From Alphaproteobacteria bacterium (GTDB taxonomy: Bacteria; Pseudomonadota; Alphaproteobacteria; Micropepsales; Micropepsaceae), in contig JAGOBA010000004.1 in the NCBI GenBank assembly GCA_017983635.1, forward strand, positions 124,001-188,000: a DNA stretch of 64,000 bases. The letters are read 5' to 3'. The position numbers and the translations under genes are program-made. Positions 1 to 9,000 of the stretch are shown piece after piece. Under the pieces are notes generated by a model. The model had not been told where the DNA came from and did not search any database. It was given only the letters and a program-made list of their open reading frames with translations. The number at the start of each line of letters is the position of its first letter. Position 1 is the stretch's first letter.

Positions 1-957
1 GATGGCCGGATTGCCGGTATCGGGATTGCGGGCGTTGAGCCAGAAGAGCGCGCCGTACTCGCCCTTGGAGGCCATTGTTGGAGTGCGTGCGATGTCGATC
101 CACTCGCGCGGAACGATCTGCCGTCCCTCCCAGGCCCCGCCGCGCAGATAGAGCAGGCCGAAGCGAGCGAAGTCGCGCGCTGTCGCGTGCACGTAGGACG
201 AGCCAATCCACGTGCCTGATGCGTCGAACTCCGGGACAGCGGACTTGATGCCGAGGGGCGCGAACAGGCGTTGCTGCAGGAAAGCGCGATAGGCTTCGCG
301 GCCGCCGGCGGTGTCGCGCAAGATGCGGGAGAGAATGTTGGCCGAGCCGCTGGAGTAGGACCAGCGTGTGCCCGGCACAGCTGCCGACCGAGCAGTGGCC
401 GCCGAGGTTCCAACATCACCGCGTCCGCGGCCGAACAGCATTTGCATCGCTTCGGCGTTGGCGTCGCCGTAGTCTTCGCGGAAGGCGAGGCCGTCGGTCA
501 TCTGCGCGAGTTGACGGAGCGTGATCGATTTGCGCGAGTCGCCGGGTGTCTTCCATTCGGTGACGGGCGCGGGTGCCGACGGGTTCAGTTTGCCGTCGGC
601 GATCGCGAGGCCGAGGGTCGCGTGCAGAAAGCTCTTGGCCATCGACCACGATTGCAAGCGCGTGTCCCTCGCGATGGCCGCAGCGTAGCGCTCGGCGACG
701 ATCATGCCGCGCTGAACCACGAGCACGGCCTTGGTGCGCGCCAAAGCCGGCGGCCGCGTGCCCTCAAACGCGGGTGTCAGCAGGGCTTCAACGGCTTGGC
801 GCGCCGGGCTTTCGGCTGGGGCCTCCGGCCAAGTCGCGGTCGGGTAGGGTACGGCCGGGTCTTGCGCCGGATAGGGCGTTAGGTCGTCGGCTCTTGCGGT
901 CAAACCTGCCAACAAAATGAAGACGCCCAGCAGGGCCGCCATCGACGCTCGCCGCAT
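1..957 (-). CDS. Serine hydrolase, beta-lactamase/6-aminohexanoate-dimer hydrolase family (C-terminus beyond window)
   Basis: The leftward reading frame opens at an ATG at 957 and stays open to base 1, so at least 319 residues are present and the C-terminus is missing. The N-terminus (MRRASMAALLGVFILLAG) is a signal peptide, which predicts periplasmic export. The class C beta-lactamase fold signature is present: SMAK (SxxK, with the nucleophilic Ser and general-base Lys) near residue 104, and a YSSGSAN block near residue 200 where the family has its Tyr motif. The later text (FLQQRLFAPLGI, WIDIARTP) is typical of CubicO/NylB-type esterases and amidases. The substrate cannot be told from sequence. 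It is divergent from the small secreted protein at 1010, with 52 bp between the starts. Confidence 0.85.
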   Translation of the reverse strand, partial: MRRASMAALLGVFILLAGLTARADDLTPYPAQDPAVPYPTATWPEAPAESPARQAVEALLTPAFEGTRPPALARTKAVLVVQRGMIVAERYAAAIARDTRLQSWSMAKSFLHATLGLAIADGKLNPSAPAPVTEWKTPGDSRKSITLRQLAQMTDGLAFREDYGDANAEAMQMLFGRGRGDVGTSAATARSAAVPGTRWSYSSGSANILSRILRDTAGGREAYRAFLQQRLFAPLGIKSAVPEFDASGTWIGSSYVHATARDFARFGLLYLRGGAWEGRQIVPREWIDIARTPTMASKGEYGALFWLNARNPDTGNPAI

Positions 958-1009
958 TGCCAAAATCCTCTCGTCCACTCACTATAGCGAGATTAGGGGA
1001 CACAAGAGA

Positions 1010-1309
1010 ATGCTTCGTTGGGCCGTCGGGATGGTTAGCGCAGTCGCACTTGCCGGTGGCGGCTATTGGGTTTGGCAAACCTCCCTCGCCGCAGATGTCG
1101 GAGCGGCGGCGATGGCCAAGGTTATCTGCTCGTGTGTGTTCGTCGACGGGCGGACGCTGGAGTCGTGCCGGGCCGATGACCCGCCGGGATTTGAAGATGT
1201 CGGCGTGACGGTCGATACTTCGGCAAAATCCGCGACGGGGTCTGTGCTGGGGCTGGTTTCTCGCCGCGCCACCTATAGCGAGGCGTATGGCTGCACGCTG
1301 GAGCCTTAG
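1010..1309 (+). CDS. Small secreted protein resembling the N-terminal module of some serine hydrolases
   Basis: This is a 99-residue product starting at ATG 1010. An N-terminal hydrophobic segment (LRWAVGMVSAVALAGGGYWV) is followed by a short cysteine-bearing domain with the pattern AKVICSCVFVDGRTLE, then VGVTVD, RRATY and a terminal GCTL. From memory, a similar block of about 90 residues precedes the catalytic domain in many alphaproteobacterial beta-lactamase-fold serine hydrolases. Here it stands alone, next to such a hydrolase encoded divergently. An upstream ATG at 917 is in frame, but would overlap the hydrolase's coding sequence, so the later start is preferred. The function is unknown. 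Confidence 0.6.
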   Translation: MLRWAVGMVSAVALAGGGYWVWQTSLAADVGAAAMAKVICSCVFVDGRTLESCRADDPPGFEDVGVTVDTSAKSATGSVLGLVSRRATYSEAYGCTLEP

Positions 1310-1593
1310 GCTGCCACGTCGAGATTGAAGCAGTGCGTTTCGCCGGTTTCGGCGTCGGTGACTGCAATCTTCAGGCTTTCGTCCGGGCGGCCGGCGGCGC
1401 AGGTTTCTGCGAAGGCTAGTGCGGCCTGCATAAAATCGCTGGCCTCGACGCTGTCGCGTGCGGGGGCGTCGTCGTCGGACAGCCGGGCCACGAAGCGGCG
1501 GGCTTTGGTCGTGTTGCCGAGGCCTTTGATAGGGCGCGCTGGTTCGTAGGGCTGAGGCGTGCGCAGGTTTGGGCGGCGGGCGACGACGGGCAT
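1306..1593 (-). CDS. Hypothetical protein (95 aa)
   Basis: This small acidic protein lacks a signal peptide or membrane segment. The N-terminal third is basic and proline-rich (MPVVARRPNLRTPQPYEPAR). The rest alternates hydrophobic and acidic residues and ends in a beta-like stretch (SLKIAVTDAETGETHCFNL). Its stop codon overlaps that of the preceding convergent gene by four bases. I do not recognise the family. The compact reading frame between two well-spaced neighbours is the main support. Confidence 0.5.
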   Translation of the reverse strand: MPVVARRPNLRTPQPYEPARPIKGLGNTTKARRFVARLSDDDAPARDSVEASDFMQAALAFAETCAAGRPDESLKIAVTDAETGETHCFNLDVAA

Positions 1594-1649
1594 TGCAGTT
1601 TACCTTTTCTTCGGGCCAGCCTGTCGGCGTTGACTTCCGGACGGGCGCA

Positions 1650-2171
1650 ATGGCCGACAAGCGAATCACTTCACGACTCAAAGTGTACATGACGCGGATC
1701 GGCGTCCGGGACTGGTTGGTCGCGGCGGGAAGTCAAAAGGCTGCGCTTAAGGCGTGGGACATCCACAGGAACCTGTTCTCCACAGGCGAAGCGCGAGTAA
1801 CGAACGACGCTGGACACGTGGCGCTTGCGATGAAGTCGCCGGGCTTGCCGGTCGCTGCGCCGGGCCGCGTGGTGGCGCCCGAGGAGAAATCGAATGTGGT
1901 ACGGCTCGCGTCGTTTCGGCCCGATAAGGCCGAGCCACCCCGCGCGAAGACACCGCCGCCGAAACCGCTGGCGGATCGGTCAAAACTGGAGGCGGTGGAG
2001 CGGGAGCTGAAGGATTTCGAGCGCGAGGTGGTGCAACGGCGCGGCGAGATCGAAAAGCGCAAACGAACGCTTGAAACAGAGATCGAAGCAATGGATGCCG
2101 AGATAGAGCGTACGCGTGCGCGGCTTACGAAACGCATCGAGCGCGAACGCGCGGCGTTAATGGATGACTAG
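1650..2171 (+). CDS. Coiled-coil protein of the alphaproteobacterial 'TolA-like' hypothetical family
   Basis: This is a 173-residue protein. The N-terminal 70 residues (LKVYMTRIGVRDWLVAAGS, QKAALKAWDIHRNLFSTGEA) resemble a family often mislabelled cell envelope biogenesis protein TolA in alphaproteobacteria. A proline-rich linker follows, then a charged C-terminal helix (about residues 115-170, rich in E, R and K) with coiled-coil heptads. No transmembrane segment or signal peptide is seen, so true TolA function is unlikely. The ATG at 1650 is preferred over the longer in-frame start at 1569 because the conserved region begins there. The role is unknown. Confidence 0.6.
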   Translation: MADKRITSRLKVYMTRIGVRDWLVAAGSQKAALKAWDIHRNLFSTGEARVTNDAGHVALAMKSPGLPVAAPGRVVAPEEKSNVVRLASFRPDKAEPPRAKTPPPKPLADRSKLEAVERELKDFEREVVQRRGEIEKRKRTLETEIEAMDAEIERTRARLTKRIERERAALMDD

Positions 2172-2242
2172 GCGCGGCGCTTTGCGGATTGTCGCCGAAC
2201 CTCGTATGTAGTTAGGGCGCGTGGTCCGCGCCCGGGAGCCGC

Positions 2243-3022
2243 ATGCTCGAAGATTTCCTGCTCTTCTTCATCGTCGGCATAGTTGCGCAGTTCATCGACG
2301 GCGCCCTTGGGATGGGCTATGGGATAACGGCCTCGTCATTTCTCTTGGCTGCCGGAGTTTCCCCCGCGCACGCTTCCGCCAGCGTTCATCTGGCGAAGTT
2401 CCCAACGACCGCGGTTTCTGGCGCGGCGCATTGGCGTTACGGCAACATCAACTGGCGCTGGTTTTGGACGCTCGCGATCTGCGGTGCGATCGGCGGCGTC
2501 GGCGGCGCCTATGTGCTGACCGCGTTGCCGGGCAGTGTGATCAAGCCGTTTGTGATCGCTTATCTTGCATTCATGGGGTTCGTCATCTTGTGGCGGACGC
2601 TCAAGAATATGGCCGAGATCAAGTTCACGCTGTTCTCCGTTGGACCGATCGGTGCGACCGGCGGCTTTCTGGACGCGATCGGTGGCGGCGGCTGGGGGCC
2701 GATCGTAACGACGACGCTTGTTGGGCGCGGCGGCGAGCCGCGCTTCGTTATCGGGTCGGTCAACGCGGCCGAGTTTGTGGTGACGCTTGCCATCGGGAGC
2801 GCGCTGATCTGGGCCTACCTGACGGGCCATTGGACGGACGCCGGCGAGATTGTGAATCACGCGTCGGCTATTGCGGGGTTGATTGTCGGCGGTCTGATCG
2901 CCGCGCCGATCGCCGGACGCTTCGTTTCGGTCTTGCCGCGCAAGGCGCTTGGGGTGGCGGTCGGCATTCTGGTGTTGACGCTTGCCGCATATCAAGCGGC
3001 TGCGCTGCTTAAGTTCGTCTAG
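2243..3022 (+). CDS. TauE/SafE (TSUP) family sulfite/organosulfonate exporter-like permease
   Basis: This 259-residue inner-membrane protein has about eight hydrophobic segments and the two half-repeats of the TSUP family. The first repeat holds DGALGMGYGITASSFLL with the AHASASVHLAK helix. The second holds TGGFLDAIGGGGWGPIVT, and each carries the family's glycine-rich signature. Family members move sulfite, sulfoacetate or related anions. No sulfur-metabolism gene lies nearby, so the substrate is open. The stop codon overlaps the convergent downstream gene by four bases. Confidence 0.85.
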   Translation: MLEDFLLFFIVGIVAQFIDGALGMGYGITASSFLLAAGVSPAHASASVHLAKFPTTAVSGAAHWRYGNINWRWFWTLAICGAIGGVGGAYVLTALPGSVIKPFVIAYLAFMGFVILWRTLKNMAEIKFTLFSVGPIGATGGFLDAIGGGGWGPIVTTTLVGRGGEPRFVIGSVNAAEFVVTLAIGSALIWAYLTGHWTDAGEIVNHASAIAGLIVGGLIAAPIAGRFVSVLPRKALGVAVGILVLTLAAYQAAALLKFV

Positions 3023-3510
3023 CGGTTTTTCTCCGGCAGGAAGTCGCGCAACCAGAGCCATTGAGCGGCTGTGGCTTGCATCCAGCATTCTTCGATTTCG
3101 ACGACCTGGATGAACGAGGAATAGCCGGCAAAGGTTCGGATGAAGGTGCAGCGTTGCTCCGTGTCCGCGACGAACTTACGTTCGATGTCGAGCAAGACTT
3201 GGCGAGCCTGGGGGCTCATCCGGCTCTGCATGATCGCTTGGTAGTCGTTGTTCAGGAACATGTCCCAGACCGCGCGCTCGCGGGTCATGCAGTCGGTCAT
3301 GCGTTGCTGGCTGTCCGCCTTTTTGAGGCAGAGTGTGGACGCCGCGCCGATGCAGCTTCCTTGCTCAAACGCTGTGCGTGAGCTCAGGCAGGCTTGAACG
3401 GCCTGCATGTCGTCCGCGCGCGGCGCCGGCAACTGACTGCCGGCGGCCGCGAGGCCGGTGGAGCCGAATAGGGCGACTGCGAGTAAGGGAATATTCCACC
3501 ATGCGGGCAT
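3019..3510 (-). CDS. Secreted LprI-like (DUF1311) protein
   Basis: This 163-residue protein has a signal peptide (PLLAVALFGSTGLAAAG). The mature part has spaced cysteines and the block CLKKADSQQRMTDCMTRE followed by WDMFLNNDYQAIM. This fits the LprI/DUF1311 pattern of a Cys-x(n)-Cys pair followed by LN..Y. Characterised LprI proteins inhibit lysozyme, and most relatives are uncharacterised. A second cysteine pair lies in the C-terminal part. The assignment is by pattern only. Confidence 0.55.
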   Translation of the reverse strand: MPAWWNIPLLAVALFGSTGLAAAGSQLPAPRADDMQAVQACLSSRTAFEQGSCIGAASTLCLKKADSQQRMTDCMTRERAVWDMFLNNDYQAIMQSRMSPQARQVLLDIERKFVADTEQRCTFIRTFAGYSSFIQVVEIEECWMQATAAQWLWLRDFLPEKNR

Positions 3511-3602
3511 GGGCCGGCTCCTGGATTTACCTCGTTCAGCTTAGCGCCGACGGGGGTTGAAAGGGAGGGGTTACACGCTAATTCCCCCACCACGCATGGA
3601 CC

Positions 3603-3680
3603 GGGCCCCTCTGGCAGCCGCTCTCTGGCGGCTGCGATGTCGGACGTGCGGATGACAATCCGTTAGCTCAAGAGGGCCCC
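3603..3680 (+). ncRNA. Structured terC leader RNA (candidate terC-motif cis-regulatory element)
   Basis: The leader before terC folds by eye into a closed junction. GGGCCCCTCT at 3603-3612 pairs with AGAGGGCCC at 3671-3679. Inside are a hairpin with a 7-bp GC-rich stem (3614-3620 with 3629-3635) and a second hairpin with a 5-bp stem (3649-3653 with 3658-3662). The closing helix contains the AGAGGG Shine-Dalgarno just before the ATG at 3682, so folding would mask the ribosome site. A conserved 'terC' RNA motif upstream of terC genes in alphaproteobacteria is described in Rfam. I assign this by position and structure, not by a covariance search. The ligand is unknown. Confidence 0.6.
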
Positions 3681-3681
3681 C

Positions 3682-4683
3682 ATGGAATTCTTCGACGCAC
3701 TGATGTTGAGCGACTTTCTCGGCAAGCCGGCTTGGGCGTGGTTCCTGTTTTTGGGGATCGTGGGCGCGATCGTCGCGTTCGATCTCGGGATCTTCCATCG
3801 CAAAGCCCATGTGATCAGCGTACGCGAGAGCATGATCCAGTCGTCGATCTATGTGGCGATCGCGCTGTTGTTCGGCGCCTGGGTCTGGTGGTCGTACGGC
3901 GCGCAGAGCGGCATGGATTATCTGACCGCGTATATCGTCGAGTACACGCTGGCGCTCGACAACATTTTCGTTATCGCGCTCGTGTTTACGTACTTCGCGA
4001 TTCCGCGCGAGTTCCAGCACCGCGTGCTGTTCTGGGGTATTCTGGGCGTCATCGTTCTGCGCGCGATCATGATCTCGCTGGGTTCGGCGATCGTGACCGA
4101 GTTTCACTGGGTGCTCTACCTCTTCGGTGCGTTCTTGGTCTTCACCGGGATCAAGATGCTTTGGATGATCGACGCGAAGCCGGATATCGCGAACAATCCG
4201 CTCTTGAAATTCTTGAAGAAGCGAATCCGCTTTACGGATCAGATTCACGGCGACCGTTTTTTTGTGAAGTTGCCCGACGCCAAGACCGGCCGCGTGATCG
4301 CGCACGCGACGCCGCTGTTCCTGGCGCTGTGCGTGATCGAGTTCGCAGACATCGTGTTTGCGGTGGACTCGGTGCCGGCCGTGTTTTTGATCACGACCGA
4401 TCCGTTCATCGTATACACGTCGAACATCTTTGCGATCATGGGATTGCGCGCGCTGTTCTTCACATTGGCGGCGATGATCGATCGCTTCCACTATCTGAAG
4501 TACGCGCTGGCGATCGTGCTCGTCTTCATCGGGTCGAAGATCTTCGTCTCGCAGGTGACTGGAAAGATCCCGCCGGAGTTTTCATTGAGCGTGACCATCG
4601 CGCTGATCGCAGGCGGCATCTTCTACTCGATGCACAAGACTCGCCAAGACGCGAAAAAAGCGAGCCTCCAGGCCGCGGAGTAG
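3682..4683 (+). CDS. terC: TerC family integral membrane protein (Alx/YkoY-like)
   Basis: This 333-residue protein has about nine transmembrane segments and TerC landmarks: the acidic membrane motif EYTLALDNIFVIALVF near residue 88, and a second acidic motif, FADIVFAVDSVPAVF, near residue 220. These paired acidic motifs are typical of TerC and related manganese or metal exporters. The name comes from tellurite resistance, but a role in metal efflux or metalation of exported proteins is now favoured. It is preceded by the structured leader RNA that sequesters its ribosome-binding site, suggesting translational control. Confidence 0.9.
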   Translation: MEFFDALMLSDFLGKPAWAWFLFLGIVGAIVAFDLGIFHRKAHVISVRESMIQSSIYVAIALLFGAWVWWSYGAQSGMDYLTAYIVEYTLALDNIFVIALVFTYFAIPREFQHRVLFWGILGVIVLRAIMISLGSAIVTEFHWVLYLFGAFLVFTGIKMLWMIDAKPDIANNPLLKFLKKRIRFTDQIHGDRFFVKLPDAKTGRVIAHATPLFLALCVIEFADIVFAVDSVPAVFLITTDPFIVYTSNIFAIMGLRALFFTLAAMIDRFHYLKYALAIVLVFIGSKIFVSQVTGKIPPEFSLSVTIALIAGGIFYSMHKTRQDAKKASLQAAE

Positions 4684-4713
4684 GCTTCAAGAGGCGGGGC
4701 CGATGGAAGAGAG

Positions 4714-4788
4714 TGGTGCCGGATGTGTGAATTGAACACACGACCTACCGCTTACAAGGCGGTTGCTCTACCCCTGAGCTAATCCGGC
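4714..4788 (-). tRNA. tRNA-Thr (anticodon TGT)
   Basis: On the minus strand a full cloverleaf is visible. The 7-bp acceptor stem GCCGGAT/ATCCGGC is perfectly paired. The D arm is AGCTC...GAGC. The anticodon arm is ACCGC-CTTGTAA-GCGGT with anticodon TGT. The T arm is GTGTG-TTCAATT-CACAC, with discriminator A and an encoded CCA (4714-4716). It lies alone between terC and the RND efflux operon. Confidence 0.96.
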
Positions 4789-4948
4789 GCCAGGGCGAAG
4801 GGGTGGGTTCGTAGCGCAAGGGGAGGCGTTAAGCAACGCAGGTTTCGTAAATCCTTGATGGGCCTTGTTAAAGGTAATGTGATACGCACGGAATGGGTGG
4901 TGGCGCCGCGTGGCGGGGTGCCTATAGTGCCGTTTGGGTAAGGCTTCG

Positions 4949-6067
4949 ATGACGCCGCGTTTCGGGATCATTGCCGGAGTTGTACTGGCTGCTGTTTTCG
5001 CCAGTGGCGCTTACTATTGGCTGAGCGGCGGCAATGGCGGCGGTCGTGAGCGCGGCGGCGGCCAGGCGGTGTTGGTCACGCTGGCGCCGGTCCAGAGTCG
5101 CGAGTTCGCTGATGTGATCGAAGCGGTCGGCACTGCGAAGGCGAACGAGAGTATCGACATTACTGCTAAGTCGGCGGACACGGTCGGCAAGCTCAACTTT
5201 AGCGATGGGCAAAGGGTCGAGAAGGGCTTCGTGATCGCAGAGATGACGAGCCGCGAGCAGTCCGCCGATCTAGGCGCTGCGCGCGCGTCGCTTGCGGAAG
5301 CGGAGAAGGCCTACAAGCGGATCAGCGATCTCTTGCGCAGAGGTTTTGCCACGCGCGCGCAACTCGACGGTGCCTTGGCGGCGCGTGACGCGGCGGCGGC
5401 GCGCGTGAGGTCGCTCGACTCGCGTGTGAGCGACCGGTTGATGCGCGCGCCGTTCAGCGGCGTGTTGGGACTGCGGCGCGTGAGCATGGGTAGTTTGGTC
5501 AAACCAGGCGATGTGATCACGACGCTCGACGACATCACTTTGATGAAGCTCGACTTCACGGTGCCGGAAGCGTTCATCAGCAGTTTGCAGATGGGATCGA
5601 TGGTGCAGGTCACGGTCGCGGCTTATCCGGGACGCGCGTTCGAGGGCAAGGTCGCGGGGATCGATACGCGAGTCGATCCGGTGTCGCGGGCGGTCGCGGT
5701 TCGCGCCGAAATTGCGAACGGCGAGGGGGTTCTCAAGCCCGGGATGTTGATGACGGTCAATCTCATAACCAATCAGCGCAAGATCCTGGCCGTGCCGGAA
5801 GAGGCGATCGTGCCACTTGAGAGCAAGCAGTACGTCTATTTGGTGACGACTGAGAAGAAGGCCGAGCGGCGGGAGATCAAGATCGGTGCACGGCAGCCGG
5901 GATTTGCCGAGGTTCTGTCGGGGCTCAAAGCCGGTGAGAAGGTTGTCGTTGAGGGTACTCTGAAACTGAGACCCGATACGGATGTGAAGTTCGCGGACGA
6001 CGCGAATGGCGAGAAATCCGAGAAGAACAGGAAGCGGGAGCGTGGCAACGGAGGTCCGCGGTCGTGA
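4949..6067 (+). CDS. RND efflux periplasmic adaptor (membrane fusion protein)
   Basis: This 372-residue protein has an N-terminal membrane anchor (FGIIAGVVLAAVFASGAYYW), then lipoyl/barrel-sandwich halves around an alpha-helical hairpin (about residues 95-150, LAEAEKAYKRISDLLRRG). A beta-barrel (VPEAFISSLQMGSMVQVTV) and a membrane-proximal domain ending in a charged tail follow. It joins an RND permease to the outer membrane. The ATG at 4949 is preferred over the in-frame TTG at 4934. The stop overlaps the GTG start of the permease gene by four bases, so the pair is translationally coupled. No TolC-type outer-membrane factor follows. Confidence 0.9.
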   Translation: MTPRFGIIAGVVLAAVFASGAYYWLSGGNGGGRERGGGQAVLVTLAPVQSREFADVIEAVGTAKANESIDITAKSADTVGKLNFSDGQRVEKGFVIAEMTSREQSADLGAARASLAEAEKAYKRISDLLRRGFATRAQLDGALAARDAAAARVRSLDSRVSDRLMRAPFSGVLGLRRVSMGSLVKPGDVITTLDDITLMKLDFTVPEAFISSLQMGSMVQVTVAAYPGRAFEGKVAGIDTRVDPVSRAVAVRAEIANGEGVLKPGMLMTVNLITNQRKILAVPEEAIVPLESKQYVYLVTTEKKAERREIKIGARQPGFAEVLSGLKAGEKVVVEGTLKLRPDTDVKFADDANGEKSEKNRKRERGNGGPRS

Positions 6068-9000
6068 ACCTCTACGAACTCTGCATCAGGCGTCCGGTCT
6101 TTGCGATCGTGATCAGCTTGTTGATCGTGGCGTTCGGCGTGCTGTCGTTCGAGCGACTTCCGTTGCGCGAATTGCCGGACATCGATCCGCCGGTTGTCTC
6201 CGTGCAGACAAGCTATCCCGGCGCGTCATCGGCGGTCGTCGAGACGCGCGTGACGCAACCGCTGGAGGATGCGGTCGCGGGGATCGAAGGGATCGACACG
6301 ATCTCCTCGTCGAGTCGCGACGGGTCGTCGTCGGTCAACATCACATTTCGTCTAACACGCGACATCGAGGCGGCGGCGAACGACGTACGCAACGCGGTTT
6401 CACGGGCGCTTGGGCAGCTGCCGGAGGAGGTTGATCCGCCGGAGGTTCAAAAGGCCGAAGCCGACGGTTCGCCGATCATGTTCCTCAACATGACATCGAC
6501 GGCGATGAGCCGCATGGAGCTGACCGACTATGCGGAGCGCTACATTGTCGACCGGTTGTCGACGGTGGACGGCGTTTCGCGTGTGGCCGTGTTCGGCGAG
6601 CAGAGGGCGCTGCGCATTTGGCTTGACCGGGTGGCGTTGGCAGCGCGCGGGTTGACGGTCGCCGACGTCGAGGCGGCGCTGCGGGCGGAGAATGTCGAGT
6701 TGCCTGCCGGGCGTCTTGAGTCAGCGTCGCGGAACCTCACGATTCGGGTCGAACGCGGCTATCAGACGGCGCAGGATTTCCGCAACCTCGTCATCAAGCG
6801 CAGCGGGGACGAACATCTGGTGCGCCTTGGGGAAGTTGCGCGCGTCGAGATCGGCCCGCGCGAACGGCGGGCGGCGTTCCGCGGGAACGCACAAGACCAA
6901 GTCGGCATTCCGATCTTCAAGCAATCGATCTCGAACCAGCTTGCCGTCGCGCGCGGCGTTCGTGCGGAAGTCGAGGCGATCAAGGCTAATTTGCCGGCGC
7001 ACATTCAGCTGGTCGTCGCCGTCGACTACTCGACATTCATCGAGGAGTCGGTGAATGAGGTTTATGTCACACTTGGCATCACGGGCGGGCTCGTGTTGCT
7101 GGTGATCTTTCTCTTCCTTGGAAATCTTCGGGCTGCGATCGTGCCGGCGGTGACCGTGCCGGTGTGTTTGCTAGGTGCGATGATCTTGCTCGCAGCATTC
7201 GGGGCGTCGATCAATCTTCTGACGCTGCTGGCACTCGTACTCGCGATCGGGCTCGTCGTGGACGATGCGATCGTCGTGCTTGAGAACGTGCAGCGGCGGG
7301 TGGATCTGGGCGAGCCCGCGAAGATCGCGGCGGTGCGAGGCACGCGGCAGGTGGCGTTCGCCGTCATGGCAACGACTGCGGTGTTGCTCGCCGTGTTCGC
7401 ACCCATCGTCTTTCTGGAGGGCACGGTCGGGCGGCTGTTCTCGGAGCTTGGGATCGCGCTTGGTGCAGCGGTTGCTATTTCGGCACTGGTAGCGCTGACG
7501 CTTTCGCCGATGATGTGCTCGCAGTTGCTAGTGCCGGTCGGGCGAGAGGGGCCGCTGTCGCGTACGATCCATACCGCGACTGAGTGGCTTGGCGATCGCT
7601 ACCGGCGCTCGTTGCAGGCGAGTTTGGCGCATCCGTGGATCGTGTTCGCGACCTTCGCGGGTGTGCTTGCAGTGACCGCGCTGCTGTTCCGGGCGGTGCC
7701 AGGCGAGATCGCGCCGACGGAGGACCGTGGTATCTTCGACATTAGCGTGTCGCTGCCCGAGGGCACGGGTTATGACGCGGCGTTCAAGCAGATGGTTGAG
7801 ATCGAGAAGGCGTTGATGCCGCTCGTGAAAGAGGGCTCGGCGACGCGCTTGATCATTCGCGTGCCGGGCAGCTTTGGTGCTTCGTCAGACTTCAACGGCG
7901 GGCGTGGCATCGTCGTGCTTGGGCCGTGGGGCAGGCGGCCGCCACAGGCCGAGGTGATTGAGCAGGTGTCGAAGACGTTGCGTAAGTTTGCGAACGTGCG
8001 CGGCAACGCCGTGCCGCGGTCGAGCTTCGGGCGCGGCGGTGGTGGCAACAATCCGGTGCAATTCGTGATCGGCGGATCGAGCTTTGCAGAGCTCGTGCAA
8101 TGGCGCGACAAGCTCATGGAGCGGGCAGAGCAGAACCCCGGGCTCGTCAACGTCGATTCCGACTACAAGGAAACGAAGCCGCAGTTAAACGTTCGGATCG
8201 ATCCGACGCGCGCCGCCGATCTCGGTGTTTCTGTCGCGACCGTCGGGCGGACGCTCGAGACGATGCTTGGCACAAGGCGGATCGGTACATTCATCGATCG
8301 CGGTGAGGAGTACGACATTGTCGTCGAAGGCTTGGAAGCAAATCGCCGGCAGCCGAGTGATCTGACGAACATTCTGGTGCGCTCGCAGCGAACGGGAGCG
8401 TTGATCCCGCTTTCAAACCTAGTGACGTCGAACGAAGCGGCGGCCGCGACGAATTTGAACCGGTTCAACCGGTTGCGCTCGATTACAATCTCGGCCGGGC
8501 TCGCGCCAGGCACGACGCTGGGGCAAGCGCTCGACTTTCTGGAAGAGGCGGCGCGCGAGGTCCTGCCTACGACTGCGCAGATCGACTATCGGGGGCAGTC
8601 GCTTGAGTACAAGGAGTCGCGGTCGACGCTGGCGTTCACGTTTGGGCTCGCTCTGCTCATTGTGTTCTTGGTTCTGGCGGCGCAGTTCGAGAGTTTCATC
8701 CATCCGTTCGTGATCATCATGACCGTACCGCTTGCGGTTGCGGGCGCGTTGTTCGGTTTGTGGGCGGTCGGGGCGACGCTCAATATCTATTCGCAGATCG
8801 GCATCGTGATGCTGGTTGGTCTTGCGGCTAAGAACGGCATTCTGATCGTCGAATTCGCCAATCAGCTGCGCGATGAGGGCCTGAATATCCGCGACGCGCT
8901 GGTCGAAGCATCAATCACGAGGTTTCGACCGATCTTAATGACATCGCTAGCAACGTCGATCGGTGCCTTACCGTTGATTCTCTACGAAGGGGCTGGCGCG

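Noticed and set aside
3560..3681. yybP-ykoY manganese riboswitch before terC
   Set aside because: The conserved loop sequences of that riboswitch are not visible; the fold fits better with the separate terC leader motif.
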